DNA of 64,000 nucleotides from Thermohalobaculum sp039184865 (lineage in GTDB: Bacteria; Pseudomonadota; Alphaproteobacteria; Rhodobacterales; Rhodobacteraceae), in the NCBI GenBank assembly GCA_039184865.1, contig JBCDAV010000003.1, positions 124,001 to 188,000 of the forward strand. Reading direction: 5' to 3'. The notes under the pieces were generated by a model. The model was not told where the DNA came from. It saw only the letters and a program-made list of their open reading frames with translations, and did not search any database. How positions within the stretch are numbered: position 1 is the stretch's first letter; each line of letters starts with the position of its first letter. The position numbers and the translations under genes were made by a program. This document shows positions 50,596 through 59,826 of this stretch, one piece after another.

Positions 50596-50755
50596 ATGCG
50601 GTCTCTTGCAGCCCGAGCGACCGAAGTCGGCGCGCTTGCGGCACATATCCCCATGTTTTCTGCCGAGATGACGTTACGCAAGATTTGCCACCACCCCGCA
50701 TTTATGGCCTGATCGCCTCTGCAACCGACCAACGCTTGCGTCAGGGAGGCAGAAC

Positions 50756-52012
50756 ATGGACGTGGCGATCGATTCGGCGCTCAGCCGCGCACGTGAGGAA
50801 GCGTTCTCCACGCGGATCGATCAGATCGACGTCTCGAGATCCGAACGCTTCTCGGCCCAGACGCATTGGCCGTTTTTCGATCGCCTGCGCGCCGAGGACC
50901 CGGTCCATTTCTGTGCTCAAAGCGACTACGGACCGTACTGGTCGATTACCAAGTGGAAGGACATCCTGACGGTCGAGACGACGCCGAAAGTCTTCTCGTC
51001 CTTCCCTTCGATCATCATCGGCGACCCCGAGGACGACTTTCGGCTGCCGAGCTTCATCGCGGCGGACGAACCGTGGCACAGCCAGTGGCGCAAGCCGGTA
51101 ATGCCGGGCGTCGGCGGAGACCGCATCGCGCAAATCGAAACGCTGATCCGCGAGCGCGTCGGCGTCATTCTGGACGGGTTGCCGCGCAACGAGGAGTTCA
51201 ACTGGGTCGACCGCGTCTCGATCGAGCTGACCACGCAAATGCTGGCAACGCTGTTCGACTTCCCGTGGGAAGACCGGCACCTGTTGCCTTACTGGTCCGA
51301 CCTCGCGACATCCACGCCGATGGTCGGCGCAGGCGTGATGCCCGAAGAGGAGCGCCGCAAGATCCTTTTCGAATGCGCGGCCTATTTCACCCGGCTCTGG
51401 CGCGAACGCGAGCGCAAGGAACCGGCTTTCGACTTCATCTCCCTGATGGCTCATCATCCCGACACGGAGAACCTGATCAACGAGCAGCACAAGCTGCTCG
51501 GCAACCTGATCCTGCTGATCGTCGGCGGAAACGACACGACGCGGAATTCGATCTCGGGCGGGCTTCTCGCACTGAACGACTTCCCCGATCAGTACGACAA
51601 GCTGCGCGCCAACCCGGCGATCATCCCGAACATGGTCTCGGAGATCATTCGCTGGCAGACGCCGCTGGCGTATATGCGCCGCCGCGCGCTCTCGGACTTC
51701 GAATTGGGCGGCAAGACGATCCGGGAAGGCGACAAGGTCGTGATGTGGTACATCTCGGCCAATCGCGACGCCGACAAGTTCGAGGATCCGTACGAATTTG
51801 ATATCACTCGAAAAAACGCGCGCAATCACATCAGCTTCGGGTTCGGCATCCATCGCTGCATGGGCAATCACGTCGCCGAGATGCAGCTTCGGATCCTGTG
51901 GGAAGAGATCATGAAGCGCTTCGACCGGATCGATGTGGTCGGCGATCCGGTGCGCGTGACCTCGAATTTCGTGATGGGCATCAAGGATCTTCCGGTGCGA
52001 ATTCCGGGGTGA
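50756..52012 (+). CDS. Cytochrome P450, CYP153-like
   Basis: 418 aa; strong Shine-Dalgarno GGAGG six bases before ATG. The haem-binding loop is FGFGIHRCMGNHVAEMQLRI (Cys ligand), the I-helix has VGGNDTTRN and the K-helix ExxR is EIIRWQTPLAYMRR. The overall wording (LLIVGGNDTTRNSISGGLLA, DKVVMWYISANRDADKFEDP, ILWEEIMKRFDRIDVVGDPV) is close to CYP153 alkane omega-hydroxylases, although the substrate cannot be fixed. It needs ferredoxin and ferredoxin reductase; a fitting reductase lies at 58.5-59.7 kb, but no ferredoxin gene is seen. Confidence 0.9.
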   Translation: MDVAIDSALSRAREEAFSTRIDQIDVSRSERFSAQTHWPFFDRLRAEDPVHFCAQSDYGPYWSITKWKDILTVETTPKVFSSFPSIIIGDPEDDFRLPSFIAADEPWHSQWRKPVMPGVGGDRIAQIETLIRERVGVILDGLPRNEEFNWVDRVSIELTTQMLATLFDFPWEDRHLLPYWSDLATSTPMVGAGVMPEEERRKILFECAAYFTRLWRERERKEPAFDFISLMAHHPDTENLINEQHKLLGNLILLIVGGNDTTRNSISGGLLALNDFPDQYDKLRANPAIIPNMVSEIIRWQTPLAYMRRRALSDFELGGKTIREGDKVVMWYISANRDADKFEDPYEFDITRKNARNHISFGFGIHRCMGNHVAEMQLRILWEEIMKRFDRIDVVGDPVRVTSNFVMGIKDLPVRIPG

Positions 52013-52140
52013 AACCTGCGCAAAAGGTTCAAAAGCGGCATTCCAGAAGACGCGTCCGGCGCAGACTGGCAAGCGCGCGGCTGTCAACCGGGTGACGCCT
52101 GTATCAGCGACAGCCTGTCCATGACCCATCGAGGCCGCAG

Positions 52141-53694
52141 ATGAACCAGCAGACAAGCGAACGCCGATCCCGCCGGGGCCGCAATCGCGGCGGCTCGGAC
52201 ACGCCGCTGCCGAACCGGTCCGAGCGATATCGTCAGCTTCGTCATCCCTACGAACCGCAACGGGTTTTTTCGGACGACCGGATCGCCGACATGCACGAAA
52301 CCGCGCTGCGCGTGTTGTCGGAGTTGGGCATCAAGATCCTCTCGGAGGAGGCGCGCTCCTTGTTCGCGCAGGCCGGCGCCTCGGTCGACACGACCGACCT
52401 GATGGTGCGGATCGGGCCAGAGATCGTTGCTGAAGCCCTGCGCACGGCACCACGTTCCTGGCGAATGCGCGCGGCGAACCCGGAACGCGAGCAGGTCTTC
52501 GAGGACGGTACTTTGATGTTCGTCGCGGGCTCGGGCTGTCCCAACGCCAACGACATGGACCGGGGGCGTCGGCCGGGCGATCTGGCGAGCTACATCGAGA
52601 CGGTCAAACTCCAGCAACACTATGATGTCATTCATGTTTTCGGTCCGACCTGCGAACCGCAGGACGTGCCCGCGCACATCCGGCACTACGATCTGATCCA
52701 CGCGCAGCTGACGCTCGGCGACAAGCCAATGTTCATCTATTCGCGCGGCACCAAGCAGGTCGAGCAGAGCATGGAATTGATCCGGCTGGCGCATAACCTG
52801 TCGGAGGACGACTTCACCGACGGGGTCTGGGCGACCACGATCATCAACACCAATTCGCCCCGGCAGATCGATATCCCGATGGCGCAGGGGCTGATGGATT
52901 TTGCGCGCGCGAAGCAGCTGTCCGTGGTCACGCCGTTCTGTCTTGCGGGTGCCATGGCGCCGGTCACGGTGGCAGGCGCGCTGGTGTTGCAACATGCCGA
53001 GGCGCTGGCAGCGATTGCTTTGACACAACTGGCACATCCGGGCGCGCCGGTCGCCTATGGCGGGTTTGCCTCGAATGTCGACATGAAGTCCGGGGCACCC
53101 GCCTTCGGCACGCCGGAGCATATCCGGCTGTCGATTGGTTCCGGCCAGTTGGCGCGGCATATCGGGCTGCCCTGGCGCTCGGCGGCAGGTGCGGCGTCGA
53201 ACACGGCCGACATGCAGGCGGCGGGTGAGACTCACATGAGCCTCTGGGCCGGGATGCAGGCCAACGCGACGCTTATGCTGCACGCGGCGGGCTGGCTGGA
53301 AGGCGGGCTGACCTTCGGATATGAGAAGTTCATCAACGACATCGAGGCCTGCCAAATTCTGGCAGAGCTGTGTCTGACCGAACCCGAATTGCCCGATGAT
53401 CTGGCCTGGGCGGCGCTGGAAGACGTCCAGCCTGGCGGGCATTTCTTCGCGACCCAGCACACGATGGACCGCTATCGTGATGCGTTCTACCCGCCGATGA
53501 TCGCCGATCTGCAGAACTTCGGGGCATGGACCGAGGCGGGGGAGATGACCTCGACCGCCCGCGCCCACGGCGTCTGGAAATCGATCGTCGCAGGGTTCGA
53601 GCCGCCTGCCGTTTGCGAGGGCGTCGAGGACCGGATCATACCAACAATCGAGCGGATGAAGGCCGATGGCGGCGCGCCGCCGGTGAGCGGGTAG
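52141..53694 (+). CDS. Trimethylamine methyltransferase family (MttB-like) protein
   Basis: 517 aa. MttB superfamily, non-pyrrolysine type: no in-frame TAG is present. Visible landmarks are SELGIKILSEEARSLFAQAG, AGSGCPNANDMDRGR, FGPTCEPQDVPAHIRHYDLI and GGFASNVDMKSGAPAFGTPE. Members transfer methyl groups from quaternary or tertiary amines to a corrinoid protein; the corrinoid partner (MttC-like) is not seen here. It lies 128 bp after the P450, which suggests a shared catabolic operon. Confidence 0.88.
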   Translation: MNQQTSERRSRRGRNRGGSDTPLPNRSERYRQLRHPYEPQRVFSDDRIADMHETALRVLSELGIKILSEEARSLFAQAGASVDTTDLMVRIGPEIVAEALRTAPRSWRMRAANPEREQVFEDGTLMFVAGSGCPNANDMDRGRRPGDLASYIETVKLQQHYDVIHVFGPTCEPQDVPAHIRHYDLIHAQLTLGDKPMFIYSRGTKQVEQSMELIRLAHNLSEDDFTDGVWATTIINTNSPRQIDIPMAQGLMDFARAKQLSVVTPFCLAGAMAPVTVAGALVLQHAEALAAIALTQLAHPGAPVAYGGFASNVDMKSGAPAFGTPEHIRLSIGSGQLARHIGLPWRSAAGAASNTADMQAAGETHMSLWAGMQANATLMLHAAGWLEGGLTFGYEKFINDIEACQILAELCLTEPELPDDLAWAALEDVQPGGHFFATQHTMDRYRDAFYPPMIADLQNFGAWTEAGEMTSTARAHGVWKSIVAGFEPPAVCEGVEDRIIPTIERMKADGGAPPVSG

Positions 53695-54134
53695 TGCTAT
53701 GACGGTCGCGCGCGCGCCTCGGGCGCCGAGCGGATCCGAAGTTCAGAACAGTGGATGAGACTCCGGCGTAAGCGGGGTTCTTACACCGCGCTTTTAACCA
53801 CTTGGCGTTGGCAGAACGGGCGTATGGCTCGCGTCTGGCAACTGTATGGCTCGCGTGCGGCATGCGTGCGTACAGAAAACCGGGTGCTAGAGGTTAACAG
53901 CTCGCGCAGAGGCCGCGTCGATCCTGCGCCAAGTCTGGCCAGATCGTCATCGGACCTTGGCTGAGGAAACGGCGGTTTATGGTCGGCTATACGTGGCCCG
54001 ATTTATCATCCGATATTCATGTCCGAAATCGGCGACAGGTCGCGATCCGCGGGCGCATCTCTTCCACGGAAACCTCCGAGTCGCTGAATACGTCAGATCA
54101 GACGGAAATCGCCGCGGCTTGCGCACACTACTTT
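53695..54134. other. 440-bp non-coding stretch with repeats
   Basis: No supported gene. It contains a hairpin (GTAAG-CGGGGTT-CTTAC, 53768-53784) and a 13-bp direct repeat (GTATGGCTCGCGT at 53822-53834 and 53844-53856, ten bp apart). The strand complementary to 53760-53810 resembles a tRNA 5' half (CGCCAAGTGGTTAAAAGCGC) but does not fold into a tRNA. I regard it as a decayed or regulatory region between convergent genes. Confidence 0.5.
53822..53856. repeat. 13-bp direct repeat (two copies)
   Basis: GTATGGCTCGCGT occurs twice, at 53822-53834 and 53844-53856. A hairpin lies just to the left (53768-53784). Purpose unknown; the size suits a target-site or regulator-binding repeat. Confidence 0.55.
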
Positions 54135-55367
54135 TCAAGCACGCTGTTCGGTCACCGGCCTCACGCCCGTAGCAGCGATGATGACCGCCGCGCGCTCTTC
54201 ATGGGAGAGAACGCGGTTCACGTCCTCGAACCCCTCCGGCGCCAGTTTTTCAACCGCGTCGATCACGCCTTCCGGGCCGCCTTCGCGGTTGGCGTGGACG
54301 ATCTTGGCGGTCGCTTGACGACGGTTCGAGTCATATTCGTGCAATGCCTGACACGGATGTTCGGCCCTGACCAGCCAGTCGGCCAGCGTGCGGGCATCCA
54401 GAATGGCCTGCGAGGCTCCGTTCGAGCCCACCGGATACATCGGGTGGGCGGCATCGCCGAGCAGCGTGACCCGGCCGTGAGTCCAGCGCGGCAGGGGATC
54501 GCGGTCACACATCGGGTATTCGTAATAGGCGTCAGTCTGGCGGATCAGCGCCTGAATATCGACGCCGGGCACCCTGAAGCGCAGGCCGTAGGGCAGCACG
54601 TCATCGAGCCTGCCCTTGCGCGACCACGAGTCCTTTGGCGGCGGCTGGGTCTCGCCATCAGCGACTTTCACGTTGACGACCCAGTTGGTGAGCTTGCGGC
54701 CCTCACCGGCCTCGGCAATCGGATAGAGCACGAACTTCGCGCCCATGCCGCCGCCGATGAACATCGTGCGGCCGTCGAGGTACTGTGGGAACTCGGTCGC
54801 GCCGCGCCACATCATCACGCCGTTCCAGGAGGGCGAGCCTTCGCCCGGGTAGAACAGCTTGCGCGCAACCGAGTGGATGCCGTCGGCGCCGACGAGGATA
54901 TCCCCGGTCACGGTCATCGAAGAGAGCCCGTCCGTGCCGGAGGTGAAATGCGCGGTTACGGCACCCTCGTTCTGGGTGAACGCGGCGAGTTTCATCCCGG
55001 TGGTGACGGCATCGGGCCCGAGCCGTTCCCAGACGGCGTCGTACAAAACCTTCTGGAAGCGCCCGCGATGGATCGAGAACTGCGGCACTCCGTGGCCGGC
55101 ATCCATCCCGCGCAGTTCGCGCCAGACTTCCTGTCCGTACTTGTTCAGATAGATCAGTTCGCGGGTGCGGATGCCGGTGTTCTCGAGAACCGGCAGCAGG
55201 CCGAGTTCCGCGAGTTCGCCGATGGCGACGGGCAGCGTGTTGATGCCGACGCCGATTTCGCGGACCTGCCCGGCCTGTTCGAAGACCTGCGCGCGAATTC
55301 CGCGCTGATGCAGCATCAGCGCAAGGGACAGCCCGCCGATCCCGCCACCCGCGATGAGGACCTTCAT
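54135..55367 (-). CDS. Flavin-dependent monooxygenase (PhzS/aromatic hydroxylase type)
   Basis: 410 aa. GxGxxG at the start (AGGGIGGLSLALMLHQRGI), DG motif VGADGIHSVARKLF, and GDAAHPMYPVGSNGASQAIL near residue 300. The central pattern YLNKYGQEVWRELRGMDAGH matches a subfamily of flavin-dependent oxidoreductases related to phenazine hydroxylase PhzS. Substrate unknown; likely an aromatic or heteroaromatic acid. The stop is toward the convergent P450/MttB pair; upstream by 144 bp is a cupin gene. Confidence 0.9.
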   Translation of the reverse strand: MKVLIAGGGIGGLSLALMLHQRGIRAQVFEQAGQVREIGVGINTLPVAIGELAELGLLPVLENTGIRTRELIYLNKYGQEVWRELRGMDAGHGVPQFSIHRGRFQKVLYDAVWERLGPDAVTTGMKLAAFTQNEGAVTAHFTSGTDGLSSMTVTGDILVGADGIHSVARKLFYPGEGSPSWNGVMMWRGATEFPQYLDGRTMFIGGGMGAKFVLYPIAEAGEGRKLTNWVVNVKVADGETQPPPKDSWSRKGRLDDVLPYGLRFRVPGVDIQALIRQTDAYYEYPMCDRDPLPRWTHGRVTLLGDAAHPMYPVGSNGASQAILDARTLADWLVRAEHPCQALHEYDSNRRQATAKIVHANREGGPEGVIDAVEKLAPEGFEDVNRVLSHEERAAVIIAATGVRPVTEQRA

Positions 55368-55511
55368 GATGCGGATCTTTCGCAGGCATTCGGATCGAGG
55401 GCGCGGCGTGCGAAGTGCCGCGGGCGTACTGCACGAGGACGCAGGTCACCCCCCGCCCGATCAGCCTCGCGGCTGTCCACCGTTTGGACCGTCATCGTCG
55501 GAAGTCGTTCA

Positions 55512-55967
55512 TCAATCCGCATCGGGCGGCGGCAGAAAATCGACTTCGTGCTTGGCGGAGACGGCAACGATCTCGGCCGGGTCGGCATCGGCCATTGTGT
55601 TGAGCTGCCAGAACAGATCGTACAGGCGCCGCGCAGGCGTTACCCAGAACAGGCATTTCGCGGCGTAGTCCTGTTTCGAAAAGATCCCGTGCGGGATGCC
55701 GCGCGGCAGCCTGACGAGATCACCGGGACGGGCGACCTGCTCTTCACCGTTGAGCACGAGGTCAAGCATGCCCTCGAACATGTAGATGAACTCGTCCTGT
55801 TCGGGATGGATGTGCGGCGGCACGAAGGTTCCAGGCGGCAGGGTGGCGTGCCACGAGAAGCTGCTTTCCGTCAGTTGCTTCGGCACATAGGTCTGTCCAA
55901 GGATGTTCCACGAAATGTCCTCGAACCCTTGCCCTGCGCGAGTGATACCTGCCGTCATCGGATCCAT
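55512..55967 (-). CDS. Cupin-domain protein
   Basis: 151 aa from the ATG at 55967 (GGCGGAG about eight bases upstream); an in-frame TTG at 56027 would add 20 residues. Single-domain cupin: metal motif 1 PPHIHPEQDEFIYMFEG (HxH, Glu), motif 2 PGDLVRLPRGIPHGIFS (G-D-x-x-x-x-P-x-x-x-H). Such enzymes act as dioxygenases, isomerases or sugar-binding proteins. The same strand as the flavin monooxygenase gene suggests a joint aromatic-oxidation step. Partner and substrate unknown. Confidence 0.85.
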   Translation of the reverse strand: MDPMTAGITRAGQGFEDISWNILGQTYVPKQLTESSFSWHATLPPGTFVPPHIHPEQDEFIYMFEGMLDLVLNGEEQVARPGDLVRLPRGIPHGIFSKQDYAAKCLFWVTPARRLYDLFWQLNTMADADPAEIVAVSAKHEVDFLPPPDAD

Positions 55968-56040
55968 CTGAGCGCTCCGCCAATCGATGTCGATCAACGA
56001 GTAGCACTGCGATCCGTCAGGGTACAACCGTGGACGGGGT

Positions 56041-56415
56041 TTATGACGGTCTTTGCAGTTCCAGGGCTGCCTTGCGCGGACAGGCGCGCGTCTCGATCAG
56101 ACCGCTGAGCTTGCAGAGATCGAAGACCTCGCGCACCGGGCCCGACATTCCCGTGACGATGAGACGTGCGCCGAGCACCGACAGTTTCCGTTGCACCAGC
56201 GCGAGCACCCGCAACGTGCCGCTGCACGCCCAAGTCAGGTTGGTCACGTCGATAATGAGCCCGTCATCGGCGACGCGGTCGGCGAAATCGAAAACCGTAT
56301 GATGGAAGGCCTGCGTGTCCGAAGCTTTGAAATCTCCGCTGAGAAATATCACCGGAACCCCACGCAGGCGCTCTTCAACAACACGAACCAAAACGAAAAC
56401 CTTCCAATTTTTCAC
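56041..56415 (-). CDS. STAS-domain anti-sigma factor antagonist (SpoIIAA-like)
   Basis: 124 aa, GTG start (other starts possible). STAS pattern: VPVIFLSGDFKASDTQAFHH then LIIDVTNLTWACSGTLRVLA. The regulatory Ser is in CSGTLR (canonical DSSG, so the Asp and first Ser are altered but the phospho-acceptor Ser is kept). In partner-switching, dephosphorylated antagonist binds the HATPase anti-sigma factor encoded just downstream in the opposite spacing (about 80 bp). Cytoplasmic. Confidence 0.82.
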   Translation of the reverse strand: MKNWKVFVLVRVVEERLRGVPVIFLSGDFKASDTQAFHHTVFDFADRVADDGLIIDVTNLTWACSGTLRVLALVQRKLSVLGARLIVTGMSGPVREVFDLCKLSGLIETRACPRKAALELQRPS

Positions 56416-56494
56416 AAGACGCGGTGCTATCGTCTGAGTCTTAAATCTACCTCAGATTGAACTCTTCGTCTGTGTGTTTGCACCAGAAATGTGG

Positions 56495-56884
56495 TTATTC
56501 TGCGGATTCTAGTGCAATTTCGACCTTATTTTTTCCATCTTCGCGAGAATAATCTACTGACTGGGCAAGTCCTTTGATCAGGTTGATTCCATGACCGCCA
56601 ATTTCCGGTATTCCGTCCTGCTTGTGTTCGAACGGATTGAAGGGCCGGCCGGGATCGAGAATCGTCAGGACCACGAGGGCCTCGGTGCGCTCGAGACGCA
56701 GCGCGAAGGAGTCGGCCTCACTGAGCGTCTCATCGTGGCGAATCATGTTTGAGCAGAGTTCGTCGAGGATGATCGAAAGCCGGTGTGATATCGCTTCGGA
56801 CAGCCCGAGTTCGCCGACGGCATGCGTCAGAAAGGCGAAGGCCCGGTCGAGACCGGCCTTGGAGACCGGAAATTCATCGGTCAT
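56495..56884 (-). CDS. HATPase anti-sigma factor (RsbW/SpoIIAB-like)
   Basis: 129 aa from the ATG at 56884. GHKL ATPase fold: N-box ILDELCSNMIRH (Glu and Asn for Mg-ATP), G1-box LDPGRPFNPFEH with DPGRPF and G2 IGGHGINLIKGLAQSVDYSR. Such proteins bind or phosphorylate the STAS antagonist and hold a sigma factor. No sigma factor or PP2C phosphatase gene is present in the window, so the regulated sigma factor is elsewhere. Same direction as the STAS gene. Confidence 0.86.
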   Translation of the reverse strand: MTDEFPVSKAGLDRAFAFLTHAVGELGLSEAISHRLSIILDELCSNMIRHDETLSEADSFALRLERTEALVVLTILDPGRPFNPFEHKQDGIPEIGGHGINLIKGLAQSVDYSREDGKNKVEIALESAE

Positions 56885-56989
56885 CCGTGCAACGCTGGCA
56901 GTCGGTCTGATCAAAATGCGGAACCGGCGACAAATTCATGATGAGCGAGTCTCAAGTCTGAGCTAAACTTTGTCAATCGGAGGTCTCTT

Positions 56990-57442
56990 ATGAATGTCAT
57001 TCCAAGGTTTTTCCTTGTCCCCTTGTTGTTCCTCGGCCTTGTGGCTTCGGCCCATGCCGCGGACAGGATCGGCAAGATCAAGGTCGCGTCGGGCGAGGTT
57101 AAGATCCTGCGCGATGGTGTCGAAATCACGGCTGAAAAAGGCGGTGAATTGTTCGAGGATGACGTCATTACGACCGGCGAGAACAGCGCGGTCGGGATGA
57201 CCTTCTCCGACAACTCCCGCGTGAGTCTGGGACCGAACACATCTCTCGGCCTCGAGAAGTACGCGCACGCGCAATCGGGCAAGAAGGACGAATTCGACCT
57301 GCGGCTGCAGCAGGGCAGCCTGACGGCATCGTCCGGAGACATCGCCAAGAGCAGGCCGTTGGCGATGCGCGTGCTGATGCCGACGACCGTGCTGGGCGTC
57401 AAGGGAACGCAGTTTGCTGTGCGTGTCGGCGGAGACGGATGA
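56990..57442 (+). CDS. FecR-domain periplasmic protein
   Basis: 150 aa. Signal peptide FFLVPLLFLGLVASAHAA (cleavage after AHA). The mature part is a FecR-type beta domain: ASGEVKILRDGVEITAEKGG, DDVITTGENSAVGMTFSDNS, SRVSLGPNTSLGLEKY and VLMPTTVLGVKGTQFAVRVG. FecR domains usually sense or bind in the envelope. GGAGG lies about ten bases before the ATG. Its stop overlaps the OmpA gene by four bases (ATGA). Not linked to a TonB receptor, so not classical iron signalling. Confidence 0.88.
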   Translation: MNVIPRFFLVPLLFLGLVASAHAADRIGKIKVASGEVKILRDGVEITAEKGGELFEDDVITTGENSAVGMTFSDNSRVSLGPNTSLGLEKYAHAQSGKKDEFDLRLQQGSLTASSGDIAKSRPLAMRVLMPTTVLGVKGTQFAVRVGGDG

Positions 57443-58491
57443 AAATATCAAAATTTATCGTGCCGCTGGCGGCACTGGGCCGTGCCGGCTGCGCCGATCA
57501 GAAGCTGGACGTTCCTGATTGGGCCGACGGCTCTGCCTGGGATGTCACCCGGGTCGAGGCCTTGCCGGTCAACCCGGATCCCTATCTGGGCGCCTTGCAG
57601 GAGGGCTACCTGAAGCTCGCGAAGTCCGAGATCGCGACCCATTTCGACTGGGTTGACGGTGCCTTGTACCTGAAGCGGGCCGAGGACGCGGCGGGGGGGA
57701 ACCCGAGCGCGCCGCTCGATCCCGAGGATCGTGGCATCGAACGGCCGGAGGATGATCCGCTCCGGCAGGGCGCCGACACGCTGAGGGCCTACATCGCGGC
57801 GCCCGGGCCGATGCTGCGCGCGGGGCGGCAGATCGGCGAGGCACAGGTCCATTACGATTGCTGGGTCGAACAGCTCGATGAAGGCCACCAAACCGAGGAG
57901 ATCGCCGACTGCCGGGAACAGTTCCAGGCGACGCTGCAGCTCGTGATGGATCTAGCGGATCTTCCGGACAACATGGCCGTGGTCCTGCCGAAGGACGGCG
58001 TGACCGGCGGTGTCGAACTGACCCATAAAAGCGGGAACTCCGTGACGCTTGACGACGCCTTTGCCGCGGCCGGCGTCGGCGACAAGCTGGGCGATCTGCC
58101 GGTCGAAGAGGGCGAGATTCGCGATGCCTTCGCCGCGGCACTTGGCGCGACGCCGCCGCCGCCAAAGATCTTCGAGATCTATTTCGACTTCAACAGCACG
58201 GCCATCACCGACATCGCCCACGAGCAGATCATGGTTGTTGCGCGCGAAGCCCTGAGCCGAGACGGCGGCGAGGTGCTGATCGCGGGTCACGCGGATGCGG
58301 TCGGCGACACGGCCGCGAACCGGGCCATTGCGCGGTCGCGGGCCGCCCGCGTTGCGCGCGCGGTCGACCGGGAACTGCCGGAAGGCCACACGGTCGAGAT
58401 CTCGTTCCGCGGGTTCGGCGAGGCGAAGCTGAAGGTCCCGACGGTCCTTCAGGAAGAGACGAACCGCCGCGCAGTCATCCTCGTCCGCTAG
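57439..58491 (+). CDS. OmpA-family outer-membrane protein
   Basis: 350 aa. N-terminal secretion signal (KISKFIVPLAALGRAGC): the lipobox is imperfect because the -3 residue is Arg (GRAGC), where Leu or Val is expected, so lipidation is uncertain. The C-terminal OmpA domain (about 235-350) has EIYFDFNSTAITDIAHEQIM, IAGHADAVGDTAANRAIARS and the terminal ETNRRAVILVR, typical peptidoglycan-binding signatures. The middle has DCWVEQLDEGHQTEEIADCR with two Cys that may bond. Partner of the overlapping FecR protein. Confidence 0.9.
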   Translation: MKISKFIVPLAALGRAGCADQKLDVPDWADGSAWDVTRVEALPVNPDPYLGALQEGYLKLAKSEIATHFDWVDGALYLKRAEDAAGGNPSAPLDPEDRGIERPEDDPLRQGADTLRAYIAAPGPMLRAGRQIGEAQVHYDCWVEQLDEGHQTEEIADCREQFQATLQLVMDLADLPDNMAVVLPKDGVTGGVELTHKSGNSVTLDDAFAAAGVGDKLGDLPVEEGEIRDAFAAALGATPPPPKIFEIYFDFNSTAITDIAHEQIMVVAREALSRDGGEVLIAGHADAVGDTAANRAIARSRAARVARAVDRELPEGHTVEISFRGFGEAKLKVPTVLQEETNRRAVILVR

Positions 58492-58501
58492 GACAGGACG
58501 A

Positions 58502-59710
58502 TTACTTCAGCAGGGCCCGCATGTCGGTTGCCGGGTCCTCGATCGTCTCGGGCGCGGGTGACTTCCCGCCCTCGATCAGGCGTTTCCCGATCATGTAGTT
58601 GCGCGCGTCGTTCATGGCGTCGACGGCCAGCAGTTGCTCACCCAGGAAATACCAGTGCGAGGCCGCGCCGGGCTTCTCGCCCGCCCGGACGGCGACCCGG
58701 TCGTAACCGGTGTTCAGGCCGGCGATCTGCAGCTTCACGTCGTATTGGTCGGACCAGAACCACGGTTTCGGCACGTAGGCCTCGTCGGCGCCGAGCATGT
58801 TGGCGGCGACCGCCTCGGCCTGATCGATCGCATTCTGGACGCTTTCCAGGCGGATGCGCTCTCCGCGATAGGGCAGCGACGCGCAGTCGCCGGCGGCCCA
58901 GATCGCGGGGTCCGAGGTGCGCCCGCGATCATCCGTGCGGATACCGTTCTCGACGGCAAGACCGGCGGATTCCGCGAGGGCGGTGGCAGGCGAAATGCCG
59001 ACGCCGACAATTGCGAAGTCGAGATCGAGTTCCGTGCCGTCGGTGAGGCGGGCGCCAGTGACCGCCTTGTCGCCGAGAAGACGCTCGAGACCCACGCCCT
59101 CGCGCAGGTCGACGCCGCGCTCGATGTGGAGCGCCCGGAAGTAATCAGAGGTTTGCGGAGCGGCGACGCGCTGCAGGATGCGATCGGCCATTTCGACTAG
59201 CGTCACCTTGAGACCGAGCTTCGAGGCGACGGCCGCGGCCTCCAGTCCGATGTAACCGCCGCCGATCACGAGGACGCGCCGGTCGGCCTCGAAGGCCGGT
59301 TCCATCTGATCGACATCAGCGAGCGTCCGGACTTCGTAAACGCCTTCGAGATCACCGCCTATCGCGGCTGGAAGGCGGCGCGGGACCGAACCGGTGCAAA
59401 GGGCAAGATGATCGTAGCCGATCTCTTCGCCGCCGGCGGAGAGCGTCTTTGCCCCCGCGTCGATGCTGTCGACCCGGACGCCGAGGCGCAGGTCGATGTT
59501 CTGATCGGCGTAGAATGCCTCGGGCTTCAGGAACAGGCGCTCCGCCGTCATGTCGCCCATCAGATAGGCTTTGGACAGCGGCGGGCGCTGGTAGGGCGGG
59601 ACCGGCTCCTCGGAGATCAGCGTGAGTTCGCCCGCGTAGCCCAATCCGCGCAGCTTCACGACGAGTGATGCTGCCGCCTGTCCGCCGCCGACCACGACAA
59701 TTCCGCCCAT
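58502..59710 (-). CDS. NAD(P)H-dependent FAD ferredoxin reductase
   Basis: 402 aa. Class I oxygenase reductase (putidaredoxin/rubredoxin reductase family): FAD-binding VVVGGGQAAASLVVKLRGLG, NAD-binding RRVLVIGGGYIGLEAAAVAS, and the second FAD motif AIWAAGDCASLPYRGERIRL, followed by the C-terminal Reductase_C domain ending near DPATDMRALLK. It would supply electrons through a [2Fe-2S] ferredoxin to an oxygenase such as the P450 at 50.8 kb. No ferredoxin gene is visible in the window. Confidence 0.93.
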   Translation of the reverse strand: MGGIVVVGGGQAAASLVVKLRGLGYAGELTLISEEPVPPYQRPPLSKAYLMGDMTAERLFLKPEAFYADQNIDLRLGVRVDSIDAGAKTLSAGGEEIGYDHLALCTGSVPRRLPAAIGGDLEGVYEVRTLADVDQMEPAFEADRRVLVIGGGYIGLEAAAVASKLGLKVTLVEMADRILQRVAAPQTSDYFRALHIERGVDLREGVGLERLLGDKAVTGARLTDGTELDLDFAIVGVGISPATALAESAGLAVENGIRTDDRGRTSDPAIWAAGDCASLPYRGERIRLESVQNAIDQAEAVAANMLGADEAYVPKPWFWSDQYDVKLQIAGLNTGYDRVAVRAGEKPGAASHWYFLGEQLLAVDAMNDARNYMIGKRLIEGGKSPAPETIEDPATDMRALLK

Positions 59711-59826
59711 CTGACGATCTCCGCTTTATCCCGACTATCAAACCGGTATCTAGAACAGGCGTAATCCGTCATGCAATCGCGGGCTGCTCGCCCGGTTGCG
59801 GCGAGGTGTGAAGCGGGAGCGGCCTG

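Noticed and set aside
53760..53812. Possible tRNA in the 53.7-54.1 kb spacer
   Set aside because: Only a 5'-half-like stretch; the acceptor and T-arm partners needed for a cloverleaf are missing.
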